This document shows positions 17,745 to 25,275 of a DNA stretch of 64,000 nt, piece after piece. The DNA comes from Salinihabitans flavidus (GTDB taxonomy: Bacteria > Pseudomonadota > Alphaproteobacteria > Rhodobacterales > Rhodobacteraceae). Each line of letters starts with the position of its first letter. Positions within the stretch are counted from its first letter, which is position 1. A program made the position numbers and the translations under genes. Location: assembly GCF_900110425.1 (NCBI RefSeq), contig NZ_FODS01000018.1, positions 27,776 to 91,775 of the forward strand, given 5' to 3'. The notes beneath the pieces were generated by a model. That model saw only the letters and a program-made list of their open reading frames with translations, was not told the origin of the DNA and ran no database searches.

Positions 17745-18665
17745 ATGTCCCTTATTCTCATTATTGAGCAGATCCTGAACGGGCTTCAGTTCGGGGTCAT
17801 GCTGTTTCTCATGGCGGCGGGGTTGACGCTGGTGTTCGGGGTGATGGGTCTCATCAACCTCGCGCACGGCTCGCTTTACATGGTCGGCGCCTTCGCGGCG
17901 GCGGCCGTGGCCGGGGCGACGGGATCGTTTGTCCTGGCGCTGATCGCGAGCCTTGCGGCGGCGGCGGCGGCCGGGGCGATCGTGGAGCTTGTGGTGATCC
18001 GGCGGCTTTATGCGCGCGATCACCTCGATCAGGTGCTGGCGACCTTCGCACTTATCCTGATCTTCTCGGAGGGCACGCGCTGGCTCTTCGGCTCCTTTCC
18101 GCTGTTTCTGGAGGTGCCGCGCTACCTGTCGGGGCCTGTGACCCTGCCGGGGGGCATCCAGTATCCGCTTTACCGGCTGGCGATGATCGTGATCGGGCTG
18201 CTGATCGCGGCGGGGCTGTTCTGGCTCATCGCGCGCACGCGCATCGGCATCCAGATCCGCGCGGGCGAGTGCGACCGCGAGATGATCGCGGCGCTTGGCG
18301 TGGATATATCGAAACTCTACACGCTGGTGTTCGCGCTCGGCGCGGCGCTGGCGGGGCTGGCGGGCGCGCTTGTGGGCGCGATCCAGTCGGTGCAGGTGGG
18401 CATGGGCGAGCCGGTTCTGATCCTGGCCTTCGTGGTGATCGTGATCGGCGGGATCGGGTCGATCAAGGGGGCGCTTGTGGGCGCGCTTCTGGTCGGACTG
18501 ACCGATACACTGGGCGGGGTGTTCCTGCCACGGTTCTTCGAGCTGTTCCTTGCGCCGGCAAGCGCGACCTCCGTGGGGGCGTCTCTGGCCTCCATGCTGA
18601 TTTACATCCTGATGGCGGCGGTACTTCTGGTGCGCCCCTTGGGTCTTTACGGCGGAAGGACATAG
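17745..18665 (+). CDS. LivH-type ABC permease
   Basis: 306-residue inner-membrane permease. The opening LIIEQILNGLQFGVMLFLMAAGLTLVFGVMGLINLAHGSLYMVGAF (shown in parts) is the classic LivH N-terminus, and VVIGGIGSIKGALVGALLVG is the conserved cytoplasmic coupling region. About eight hydrophobic segments. ATG 17745 follows GGAAAGAGG; an in-frame ATG at 17712 lies inside the hairpin and is unlikely. Confidence 0.92.
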   Translation: MSLILIIEQILNGLQFGVMLFLMAAGLTLVFGVMGLINLAHGSLYMVGAFAAAAVAGATGSFVLALIASLAAAAAAGAIVELVVIRRLYARDHLDQVLATFALILIFSEGTRWLFGSFPLFLEVPRYLSGPVTLPGGIQYPLYRLAMIVIGLLIAAGLFWLIARTRIGIQIRAGECDREMIAALGVDISKLYTLVFALGAALAGLAGALVGAIQSVQVGMGEPVLILAFVVIVIGGIGSIKGALVGALLVGLTDTLGGVFLPRFFELFLAPASATSVGASLASMLIYILMAAVLLVRPLGLYGGRT

Positions 18666-18666
18666 G

Positions 18667-19650
18667 ATGGGTCGCGAACGCATGTTCAATGCCGCGATGG
18701 TGCTGGCGCTGGTGCTTGTGCCGCTCTGGGCGTGGATGACGGCGGAGCCGTTCATCATCACGCTGGCGACCAAGGTGGCGATTCTCGCGCTGGCGGGGGT
18801 TGGCCTGAATATCGCGCTGGGGCTTGGCGGGCTGATCAGCCTTGGCCATGCCGCGTTCTTCGGGATCGGCGGCTATGCGATGGGGATTCTGGCCAGCCAC
18901 GCGCAGACCGCCACACCGCTGATGGAATGGCCGTTCCTGATCGAGGGCACCAACCAGATGCCGGTGATATGGCTGGTCGCCGTGGTGGCCAGCGCACTGG
19001 CGGCGCTGATCATCGGGGCGCTGTCGCTGCGGACCTCGGGCGTCTATTTCATCATGATCACGCTCGCCTTCGGGCAGATGCTTTTCTACTTCGCGATAAG
19101 CTGGTCGGCCTATGGCGGCGAGGACGGGTTGTCGATCTGGGTGCGCAATGAGTTCCCGGGGGTCAACACGCTCGACCCGATCCAGTTTCTGGCGATCTGC
19201 TATGTGATCCTTGGCGCGGTACTGGTCTTCGCCGCGCGTCTAGCGCGCTCTCCGTTCGGGCTGGCGCTGTCGGCGGCGCGGCAGACGTCGGAACGGGTGG
19301 AGACGGTGGGCCTCACACCGTTCCGGCTGCGGCTCACGGCGTTCGTGATTTCGGGGGCGATCACCGGGTTGGCCGGGGCGCTTTTCGCCGATCTCAACCG
19401 TTTCATCAGCCCCACGATGCTCAGCTGGCACACCAGCGGCGAGATCATGGTTTTCGTGATCCTCGGCGGGGTCGGACGGCTTTATGGGCCGGTGGTGGGC
19501 GCGGCGCTGTATATCCTTCTGGAACATCTGCTTGGTGGGGTGAGTGACTACTGGCAGGTCTTCCTTGGCGTGCTGCTGCTGCTGATCGTGCTGTTCGCGC
19601 GCGGCGGTCTGATCGGAGCGATCACCGGACGGGAGGTGGCCCATGACTGA
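18667..19650 (+). CDS. LivM-type ABC permease
   Basis: 327 residues, second permease of the importer. It contains GVGLNIALGLGGLISLGHAAFFGIGGY, read here in two parts, and VFVILGGVGRLYGPVVGAAL, the LivM coupling motif. The start is 2 bp after LivH and the end overlaps the LivG-type ATPase by 8 bp, showing translational coupling. Confidence 0.92.
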   Translation: MGRERMFNAAMVLALVLVPLWAWMTAEPFIITLATKVAILALAGVGLNIALGLGGLISLGHAAFFGIGGYAMGILASHAQTATPLMEWPFLIEGTNQMPVIWLVAVVASALAALIIGALSLRTSGVYFIMITLAFGQMLFYFAISWSAYGGEDGLSIWVRNEFPGVNTLDPIQFLAICYVILGAVLVFAARLARSPFGLALSAARQTSERVETVGLTPFRLRLTAFVISGAITGLAGALFADLNRFISPTMLSWHTSGEIMVFVILGGVGRLYGPVVGAALYILLEHLLGGVSDYWQVFLGVLLLLIVLFARGGLIGAITGREVAHD

Positions 19651-20398
19651 GCCGGTTCTCAGGGTGCAGAACATCTGCAAGAGCTTTGGCGCGCTGAAGG
19701 CGAGCGACGATGTGTCCCTCGACCTCTATCCGGGGGAGATTCACGCGCTGATCGGGCCGAACGGCGCGGGCAAATCCACGCTGATCAAGCAGATCTGCGG
19801 CGGGCTGATGCCCGACAGCGGCCGGATCGAGGTGCTGGGCCGCGATGTCACCACACTCGATACCGTGGCGCGGGCGCGCATGGGGCTGGGGCGGACGTTC
19901 CAGATCTCGTCGCTAGCGATGGAGTTCACGGTGCTTCAGAACGCGGTTCTGGGCGCGCTGGGGGCGCGGGGCAAAGCCTTTCGGTTCTTCGGCAACGTGA
20001 TGAAGGACGAGACGCTTCTGGCGCCGGCGCGCCGCGCGCTGGAACGGGTCGGCCTGGAGGAGGATGCCAGCCGCCGGACTGCCGATCTGTCGCATGGCCA
20101 GAGGCGGCAGCTTGAGGTCGCGGTCGCGCTGACGCTGGAGCCACGGCTCTTTTTGCTGGATGAGCCGATGGCGGGCCTTGGCGGCGGCGGATCGAAGGCG
20201 TTGACCGCGTTTCTCGACGAGTTGCGGCACGAGGCGCCGATCCTTCTGGTGGAGCATGACATGGATGCGGTTTTCGCGCTGGCCGACCGGATCAGCGTGC
20301 TGGTCTATGGCAAGGTCATCGCCACCGGCACGGCCGAGGACATCCGCGCCAACGCCGAGGTGCGGCGCGCCTATCTCGGCGAGGAGGACGCGGCATGA
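19643..20398 (+). CDS. LivG-type ABC ATPase
   Basis: 251 residues. Walker A GPNGAGKSTL, signature LSHGQRRQLEVA (Ser-His-Gly instead of SGGQ, frequent in LivG), Walker B LFLLDEPMAGL and the switch His in LVEHDMDAV. It overlaps the upstream permease by 8 bp and the LivF-type gene by 4 bp. Confidence 0.93.
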   Translation: MTEPVLRVQNICKSFGALKASDDVSLDLYPGEIHALIGPNGAGKSTLIKQICGGLMPDSGRIEVLGRDVTTLDTVARARMGLGRTFQISSLAMEFTVLQNAVLGALGARGKAFRFFGNVMKDETLLAPARRALERVGLEEDASRRTADLSHGQRRQLEVAVALTLEPRLFLLDEPMAGLGGGGSKALTAFLDELRHEAPILLVEHDMDAVFALADRISVLVYGKVIATGTAEDIRANAEVRRAYLGEEDAA

Positions 20399-21084
20399 GT
20401 TTTCTGACGCTCAAGGGCGTGGAGGCGCATTACGGCCCGTCGCAGGCGCTGTTCGGGGTCGATCTGAGCGTCGGTAAGGGCGAGGTTGTCGCGCTCATGG
20501 GGCGCAACGGCATGGGCAAATCCACGACGATCAAGACGATCTGCGGGATGCTCGCGCCCTCTGCCGGGACTCTGGAGCTCGCGGGCCGTGATCTGCGCGC
20601 GCTGCCGTCCTACCGGATCGCGCGGCTTGGGGTGGGGCTCGTGCCCGAGGGGCGGCGCTGTTTCGCCACGCTGACGGTGGAGGAGAACATGCTCGCCGCC
20701 GCGCGCCCCGGAGAATGGGACTTCGAGAAGGTCGCACAGCTTTTCCCGCGGCTGAAGGAACGGCGGGATCAGGGCGCGATGTCGCTGTCGGGCGGCGAAC
20801 AGCAGATGCTGTCCATTGGCCGCGCGCTGATGACGAACCCCCGGCTTCTGATCCTCGATGAGGCGACAGAAGGGTTGGCCCCCGTGGTCCGGCAGGAAAT
20901 CTGGACCGCGATCGGACAGCTCAAGGCGGCGACGGGGCTGTCGCTGCTGGTGGTGGACAAATCGCTTCGGGAACTGGCCGCCGTGGCCGATCGGGCGGTG
21001 ATCCTCAACAAGGGCGTGAGCGTCTGGACCGGCGAGATTGCCGCGCTGACCCCCGATCTCACCGACCGTTATCTCGGAGTATGA
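20395..21084 (+). CDS. LivF-type ABC ATPase
   Basis: 229 residues. Walker A GRNGMGKSTTIKTI, signature LSGGEQQMLSIGRAL, Walker B LLILDEATEGLAP. The switch position reads VDKSLRE (Lys where His is usual), a substitution seen in some LivF proteins. It overlaps LivG (ATGA), and its stop overlaps the thioesterase start region. Confidence 0.92.
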   Translation: MSFLTLKGVEAHYGPSQALFGVDLSVGKGEVVALMGRNGMGKSTTIKTICGMLAPSAGTLELAGRDLRALPSYRIARLGVGLVPEGRRCFATLTVEENMLAAARPGEWDFEKVAQLFPRLKERRDQGAMSLSGGEQQMLSIGRALMTNPRLLILDEATEGLAPVVRQEIWTAIGQLKAATGLSLLVVDKSLRELAAVADRAVILNKGVSVWTGEIAALTPDLTDRYLGV

Positions 21085-21086
21085 CC

Positions 21087-21491
21087 ATGGCCTTCACGAT
21101 GCCCCAGAAGCTGCTTTTCAAGCATTGCGACCCGGCGGGAATCGCGTTTTATCCGCGCTATTTCGAGATGATGAACGATTGCGTCGAGCTGTTCTTCGAT
21201 CACATCGGGCATCCGTTCGAGGAGATCATCCGCACCGCGGGCGTGCCCACGGCGCGGATCGAGGCGCAGTTCACCGCACCGTCGCGTCACGGCGACCGGC
21301 TTGAGATCACCCTGCGGGCCACGTCTTTGGGACGCTCCAGTCTCGGGCTGACGTTTGCCGCCCTGTGCGGAGAGGAGGTGCGGTTTCGCGCCTCTTCGAC
21401 GCTTGTCTACGTGACGCAGCAGGGCCGGCCGCAAAGCTGGTCCGATACGCTGCGCGCCGCGCTAACCCCCCATGTTGAAGGAAAAAACTGA
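21087..21491 (+). CDS. Acyl-CoA thioesterase, 4-hydroxybenzoyl-CoA thioesterase type
   Basis: 134-residue hotdog-fold protein. The FKHCDPAGIAFYPRYFEMMN segment carries the Asp of the Pseudomonas-type 4-hydroxybenzoyl-CoA thioesterase (D in CDPAGI). In this pathway it may rescue CoA from dead-end aromatic or alicyclic thioesters. ATG 21087 is better spaced from GGAGT than the in-frame ATG at 21081, but both are possible. Confidence 0.88.
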   Translation: MAFTMPQKLLFKHCDPAGIAFYPRYFEMMNDCVELFFDHIGHPFEEIIRTAGVPTARIEAQFTAPSRHGDRLEITLRATSLGRSSLGLTFAALCGEEVRFRASSTLVYVTQQGRPQSWSDTLRAALTPHVEGKN

Positions 21492-21892
21492 TGCCGCACC
21501 AGATCATTCAACCCGACGGATGGACCCCGGCGAAGGGCTATGCCAATGGCGTTCTGGCGAGCGACGGGACGCTTTATATTGGCGGGCAGATCGGCTGGAC
21601 CGCCGAGCAGGTGTTCGAGAGCCACGATTTCATCGGCCAGATGGAACAAGCGCTGCGCAATATCAGGGCGGTGCTGGAGACGGCGGGCGGTCAGGTCGAG
21701 GATCTGACACGGCTGACGTGGTATGTCATTGATAAAAAGGAATACCTCGCCCGTCAACGCGAGGTGGGCGAGACTTACCGCAAGGTGCTGGGACGCCATT
21801 TCCCGGCGATGACCATGGTGGTGGTGAGCGCGCTGGTCGAGGATGAGGCGCTTCTGGAGATCGAGGCGACGGCTGTTATCGCGCCGCGCTGA
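21491..21892 (+). CDS. Rid family (RidA/YjgF/UK114) protein
   Basis: 133 residues with the trimeric Rid fold signature LYIGGQIGWTAE, the helix QMEQALRNIRAVLETAGG, and EIEATAVI at the end. The canonical RidA arginine that binds the imino acid carboxylate (in P-A-R-x-x-V) is absent: the region reads AMTMVVVSALV. It therefore belongs to an Arg-less Rid subgroup. In this operon an enamine/imine CoA thioester arises from 2-aminobenzoyl-CoA reduction, so a deaminase role is a good inference. Translationally coupled to the thioesterase (TGATG). Confidence 0.88.
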   Translation: MPHQIIQPDGWTPAKGYANGVLASDGTLYIGGQIGWTAEQVFESHDFIGQMEQALRNIRAVLETAGGQVEDLTRLTWYVIDKKEYLARQREVGETYRKVLGRHFPAMTMVVVSALVEDEALLEIEATAVIAPR

Positions 21893-21910
21893 GGCGGGCA
21901 GCCCCGCTGT

Positions 21911-21948
21911 CTGTATAACGTCGGTAAAACGTCGGTATCGCGTCGGTG
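21911..21948 (+). repeat. 11-bp tandem repeat, copy B (three units)
   Basis: Units GTATAACGTCG, GTAAAACGTCG, GTATCGCGTCG followed by GTG, preceded by CCGCTGTCTGTAT as in copies A and C. It lies in the gap between the Rid gene and the NnrS-type gene, 19 bp after the Rid stop. Confidence 0.8.
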
Positions 21949-22137
21949 CCCCGGACCCCTGCGCCGGTGGTGAGGCGGATTGCCGCGTTCTTGAATAGGT
22001 ATTTGAAATGCCCATTGATGCGGCGTAGACGGAGCTGACCGGACCAGAGCAGCGAAAGGCGGCAGACCGATGGCGATTGCATCACAATGCAGACAGGGGC
22101 GTCCGCGCGCGAGTGCAGGGCGGCGGGGCCGCGCGTG

Positions 22138-23328
22138 ATGGCAAGCACGGCGGAGCAGATGCGGGCCTGGCGCGGGCCGGCGATCCTGAGCTACGGGTTC
22201 AGGCCGTTCTTTCTCGGGGCGGCGCTCTGGGCGGCGGTGGCGATGGCGCTTTGGGTGGCTGTGCTGACGGGGGCGGCAGACCTGCCGCTGGCCTTCGATC
22301 CGATAAGCTGGCACGCGCATGAGTTTCTCTTTGGCTATCTCGGCGCGGTGGTGGCGGGGTTTCTGATGACGGCGGTGCCGAACTGGACCGGGCGGCTTCC
22401 GATCGTGGGGGCGCGGCTCGGACTTCTCGCGGCGCTCTGGCTGGTGGGAAGGGTCGTGGTGGCGGTACCGGGGCCGTTGTCGCCGCTGGCGGTGGCGGTG
22501 ATCGACCTGGGTTTCCCGGTGCTTCTGGCGCTGGCGATCCTGCGCGAGATCGTGGCCGGGAAGAACTGGCGCAACTTGATCGTGCTCGCGCTTCTGGGCG
22601 TGATGATCGCGGCCAACGGGCTGTTTCACTGGGAGGCGGCGCGGGGCGATTTCGCTGCCGAAGGCTATGGCCTGCGCCTCGGGCTGGCCGCCGGGATCGG
22701 GATGATCGCGCTCATTGGCGGACGGATCGTGCCGTCGTTCACGCGCAACTGGCTTGTCGTGCAGGGATCGCCGGCGCGTCCTGTCCCGCCCATGCAGCGG
22801 TTCGACAAGCTGGTGCTGCTGGCAAGTGGCGCCGTGCTGCTGCTTTGGGTGGCGGCGCCCGCGCGGGCGGAGGCGGGCTGGGCGCTGCTGGCGCTGGCGG
22901 CGCTGCACGCGGCGCGGCTGGCCCGCTGGTCCGGCTGGCACGGGCGGGGCGAGCCGCTGTTGTGGGTGCTGCACCTTGGCTATGGCTTCGTGCCGCTGGG
23001 AGCGCTGGCGCTTGGCGTGTCCATCCTCTGGCCCGCGCTTCTGCCGCCGGCGGCGGGGCTGCATGTGTGGATGGCCGGTGCGCTTGGCCTCATGACGCTG
23101 GCGGTGATGACGCGCGCGACGCTGGGACATGGCGGGCAGGCGCTGACCGCCGGGCCGGGGACGGTGGCGATCTACCTGTGTCTCGTCGCCTCGGTATTGC
23201 TTCGGCTTTGGGCGGGGATGAGCGGGGCGGTCTGGCCGCTGCACCTGTCGGCGCTGGCATGGGCGGCCGCCTTCGGCGGGTTCGCGTTGCTTTACGGGCC
23301 GCTGCTGGCGCGGGCGCGCCGTCGCTGA
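22138..23328 (+). CDS. NnrS family heme-copper membrane protein
   Basis: 396 residues, about twelve hydrophobic segments. The N-terminal SYGFRPFFLGAALWA and the WHAHEFLFGYLGAVVAGFL and AVPNWTGR motifs are diagnostic of NnrS, a membrane protein linked to nitric-oxide stress tolerance and denitrification. The start is uncertain: ATG 22138 gives the family-typical N-terminus, ATG 22087 would add 17 residues. I see no convincing FNR/NnrR box upstream and no nitrogen-oxide genes nearby. Confidence 0.88.
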   Translation: MASTAEQMRAWRGPAILSYGFRPFFLGAALWAAVAMALWVAVLTGAADLPLAFDPISWHAHEFLFGYLGAVVAGFLMTAVPNWTGRLPIVGARLGLLAALWLVGRVVVAVPGPLSPLAVAVIDLGFPVLLALAILREIVAGKNWRNLIVLALLGVMIAANGLFHWEAARGDFAAEGYGLRLGLAAGIGMIALIGGRIVPSFTRNWLVVQGSPARPVPPMQRFDKLVLLASGAVLLLWVAAPARAEAGWALLALAALHAARLARWSGWHGRGEPLLWVLHLGYGFVPLGALALGVSILWPALLPPAAGLHVWMAGALGLMTLAVMTRATLGHGGQALTAGPGTVAIYLCLVASVLLRLWAGMSGAVWPLHLSALAWAAAFGGFALLYGPLLARARRR

Positions 23329-23356
23329 AATCCGCGCGCGCGGCAGGGCGGGGCGA

Positions 23357-24148
23357 TCAGGTGCGCGCGCCCAGCATGCCGGAGATGCGGGACGCGCAGT
23401 CCCGCACGCGGGCGCGCAGGTCGGGCGTGACCTCTTCGGCGTCGGTATAGGCGCGGGTGGCGCTGACAGCGGCGATCACCCCGCCGGACATGTCGCGCAC
23501 CGGCGCCGCGACGGAGGCCATGCCGGTCTCGAAGCTGCCGATCTGCACCACCGTTCCGGCCTCGCGGTCCCGCTGCCACTGACGCAAAAGCTCTGCCATG
23601 TCGCGCGGGCCGCGCCCGGCGCCGGGCGCGCCGATCTCGTCGCGGTAGAGCGCGCGCATCGTGTCCTCGTCGAGATCGGCCAGAAGCACGCGGCCCATCG
23701 TCGTGCCCGCCGCCGGCAGGCGGCTGCCGACATGCACGATGCTGCCCAGACCCATCCGGCTTGGCACCCGCAGCATGTAGAGCACGCGCGTGCCGTCGCG
23801 CACGCCGAGATGGGCGGACCAGTCCGTGTCGTTGCGCAGCGCCTCAAGCTCCGGCAGGGCCACCTCCACCAGTTCCCGCGTGGCCAAGTAGCCGTAGCCG
23901 AGCCGCATCACCGCCGGGCCGAGCGCGTAGGTCCGGGCGCGCTCGTCATGCAGCAGGTAGCCCATCTGCGCCAGCGTATAGACGGCGCGAAAGGCGGCCG
24001 AGCGGCTCAGCCCGAGGGTGCGGGCGATGTCCGACAGAGACATTTCCCGCCGCTCGGGCGTGAAGGCGTCGAGGATTGCCAGCCCGCGCATCAGGCCGGG
24101 CACGAGGTAGCGGTCGGAGTCGGGGTCAGGCGCGCATGTTTTGTCCAT
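23357..24148 (-). CDS. IclR family regulator
   Basis: 263 residues. HTH at about 20-80 (VPGLMRGLAILDAF, MSLSDIARTLGLSRSAAFRA, GYLLHDERARTYALGPAVMRLG), then the IclR ligand domain (HLGVRDGTRVLYMLRV, GTTMGRVLLA, ASVAAPVRDMSGGVIAAVS). Divergent from the bicupin gene, which it likely controls. An imperfect hyphenated repeat GTTTT-N6-AAAAC (24138-24153) overlaps its start codon and could be autoregulatory. Confidence 0.92.
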   Translation of the reverse strand: MDKTCAPDPDSDRYLVPGLMRGLAILDAFTPERREMSLSDIARTLGLSRSAAFRAVYTLAQMGYLLHDERARTYALGPAVMRLGYGYLATRELVEVALPELEALRNDTDWSAHLGVRDGTRVLYMLRVPSRMGLGSIVHVGSRLPAAGTTMGRVLLADLDEDTMRALYRDEIGAPGAGRGPRDMAELLRQWQRDREAGTVVQIGSFETGMASVAAPVRDMSGGVIAAVSATRAYTDAEEVTPDLRARVRDCASRISGMLGART

Positions 24149-24228
24149 AAAACGGCGTATAGCAGGTGAAACGGTTTTTGGCTAGGGTCAGATCAGAGCA
24201 AGACACCAAGGACCGAAAGGAAACAGCG

Positions 24229-25176
24229 ATGACGATTCAGACCCAACCCCCCTCTGCCCTGGCCGAAGAGCTTAAGGCGCATACCGGGCGTTTCACCGAC
24301 AAGGCGTTCGACTGGAACGCCTTTCCCTCCAACGCGGGCTTTCCCGAGCTGGAGCGGGCGCAGATGCGCTATATCGGGGCGGGCGGATCGCCCAAGGTGG
24401 GCGACACCACCACGATGCAGCCGGACAACTTCACCGTCTCGCTCATTTACAAGGAGCCGGGCAAATACGCCGCCTGCCACAGCCACGAGATCGAGGAAAG
24501 CTTTCTCATCATCGACGGCACGCTTGTGGTCGGCTGGGAAAAGGATGGTGAAGTGGTCGAGGTCAACCTTGGCCCGAAGGACATGATCCTGAACGCGCGC
24601 GAGATCGGACACGGGTTCCGCGTGGACGGGGTGGAGCCGGTGATGATGTCGATCTCGGTCGATGTGGGCAAGCCGCTGCCGCCGGTCTATCACTACCACC
24701 CCAAGGAGCACGCCCCGGAACTGGCGCGCAGCTTTGGCGCGGCGCCGGGCAAGACGCTGCCCTTCGATCCCAGGGGCGAGCATCCGCTGCAACAGCTCAT
24801 GGCGCAATACGTGGTGCGCCATCATGAGCAGCCGGTGATCTGGGAAGACGCCGGGTTCACCCGCAAGGTTTATGTCGGCGAGGGCGGCATCCAGCATGAC
24901 ACCTGCCGCAAGGAGATGTGGGGCGTGCCCTCGCGCGTCGGTGTGACGGCGTTCACCCGCCCGGTGGAGGATGCGTTCCTCGTGCTGGAGGGATCGCTCA
25001 TCGTCGGCTGGGAAGAGAACGGCGAGACGGTGGAGGTGGAGCTTGGCCCGCGCGATCTGGTGAAGACCCCGGCCGGGCGCAAGCACTGGTTCCGCAACGA
25101 TTCCGCCGCACCGGCGACTGTCTGGACGGTGATCGGTCAGGCGGACGACGACGGGGTGCGCTACGTCGCGGCGTGA
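24229..25176 (+). CDS. Bicupin protein (gentisate-dioxygenase-like cupin architecture)
   Basis: 315 residues with two cupin domains. The first (about 60-150) has a complete metal set in the expected spacing: H84, H86 and E90 in CHSHEIEES and H128 in IGHGF. The second (about 225-305) keeps the fold (FLVLEGSLIVGWEENGE) but reads TRPVEDAF where ligands are expected, so it is probably metal-free. A ring-cleaving or isomerising role on an aromatic acid is plausible, but the motifs differ from true gentisate 1,2-dioxygenases. ATG 24229 follows AAGGAAACAGCG. Alone between divergent IclR and convergent flavin monooxygenase genes. Confidence 0.75.
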   Translation: MTIQTQPPSALAEELKAHTGRFTDKAFDWNAFPSNAGFPELERAQMRYIGAGGSPKVGDTTTMQPDNFTVSLIYKEPGKYAACHSHEIEESFLIIDGTLVVGWEKDGEVVEVNLGPKDMILNAREIGHGFRVDGVEPVMMSISVDVGKPLPPVYHYHPKEHAPELARSFGAAPGKTLPFDPRGEHPLQQLMAQYVVRHHEQPVIWEDAGFTRKVYVGEGGIQHDTCRKEMWGVPSRVGVTAFTRPVEDAFLVLEGSLIVGWEENGETVEVELGPRDLVKTPAGRKHWFRNDSAAPATVWTVIGQADDDGVRYVAA

Positions 25177-25199
25177 TCCGTGGCTGATGGCGAAGGAAG

Positions 25200-25226
25200 G
25201 GGGGCGTCGGGACGGGCGCCCCCTTT
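25200..25226. terminator. Possible terminator between convergent bicupin and monooxygenase genes
   Basis: Seven-bp GC stem GGGGGCG / CGCCCCC with a short TTT on the plus side, 24 bp after the bicupin stop. Confidence 0.45.
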
Positions 25227-25275
25227 GCATGTCGGGCATGACGTGCGCACCACAGGGGGTGGCCGAATGCCGCCG

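Noticed and set aside
21911..21948. CRISPR array
   Set aside because: Units are 11 bp, contiguous and without spacers; no cas genes anywhere in the window.
21949..22137. FNR/NnrR box upstream of the NnrS-type gene
   Set aside because: TTGAATAGG and TTTGAAATG occur, but no TTGAT-N4-ATCAA-like palindrome with proper spacing.
24138..24153. GTTTT-N6-AAAAC as a firm IclR operator
   Set aside because: Arms are only 5 bp and low in complexity; kept as a mention, not a feature.
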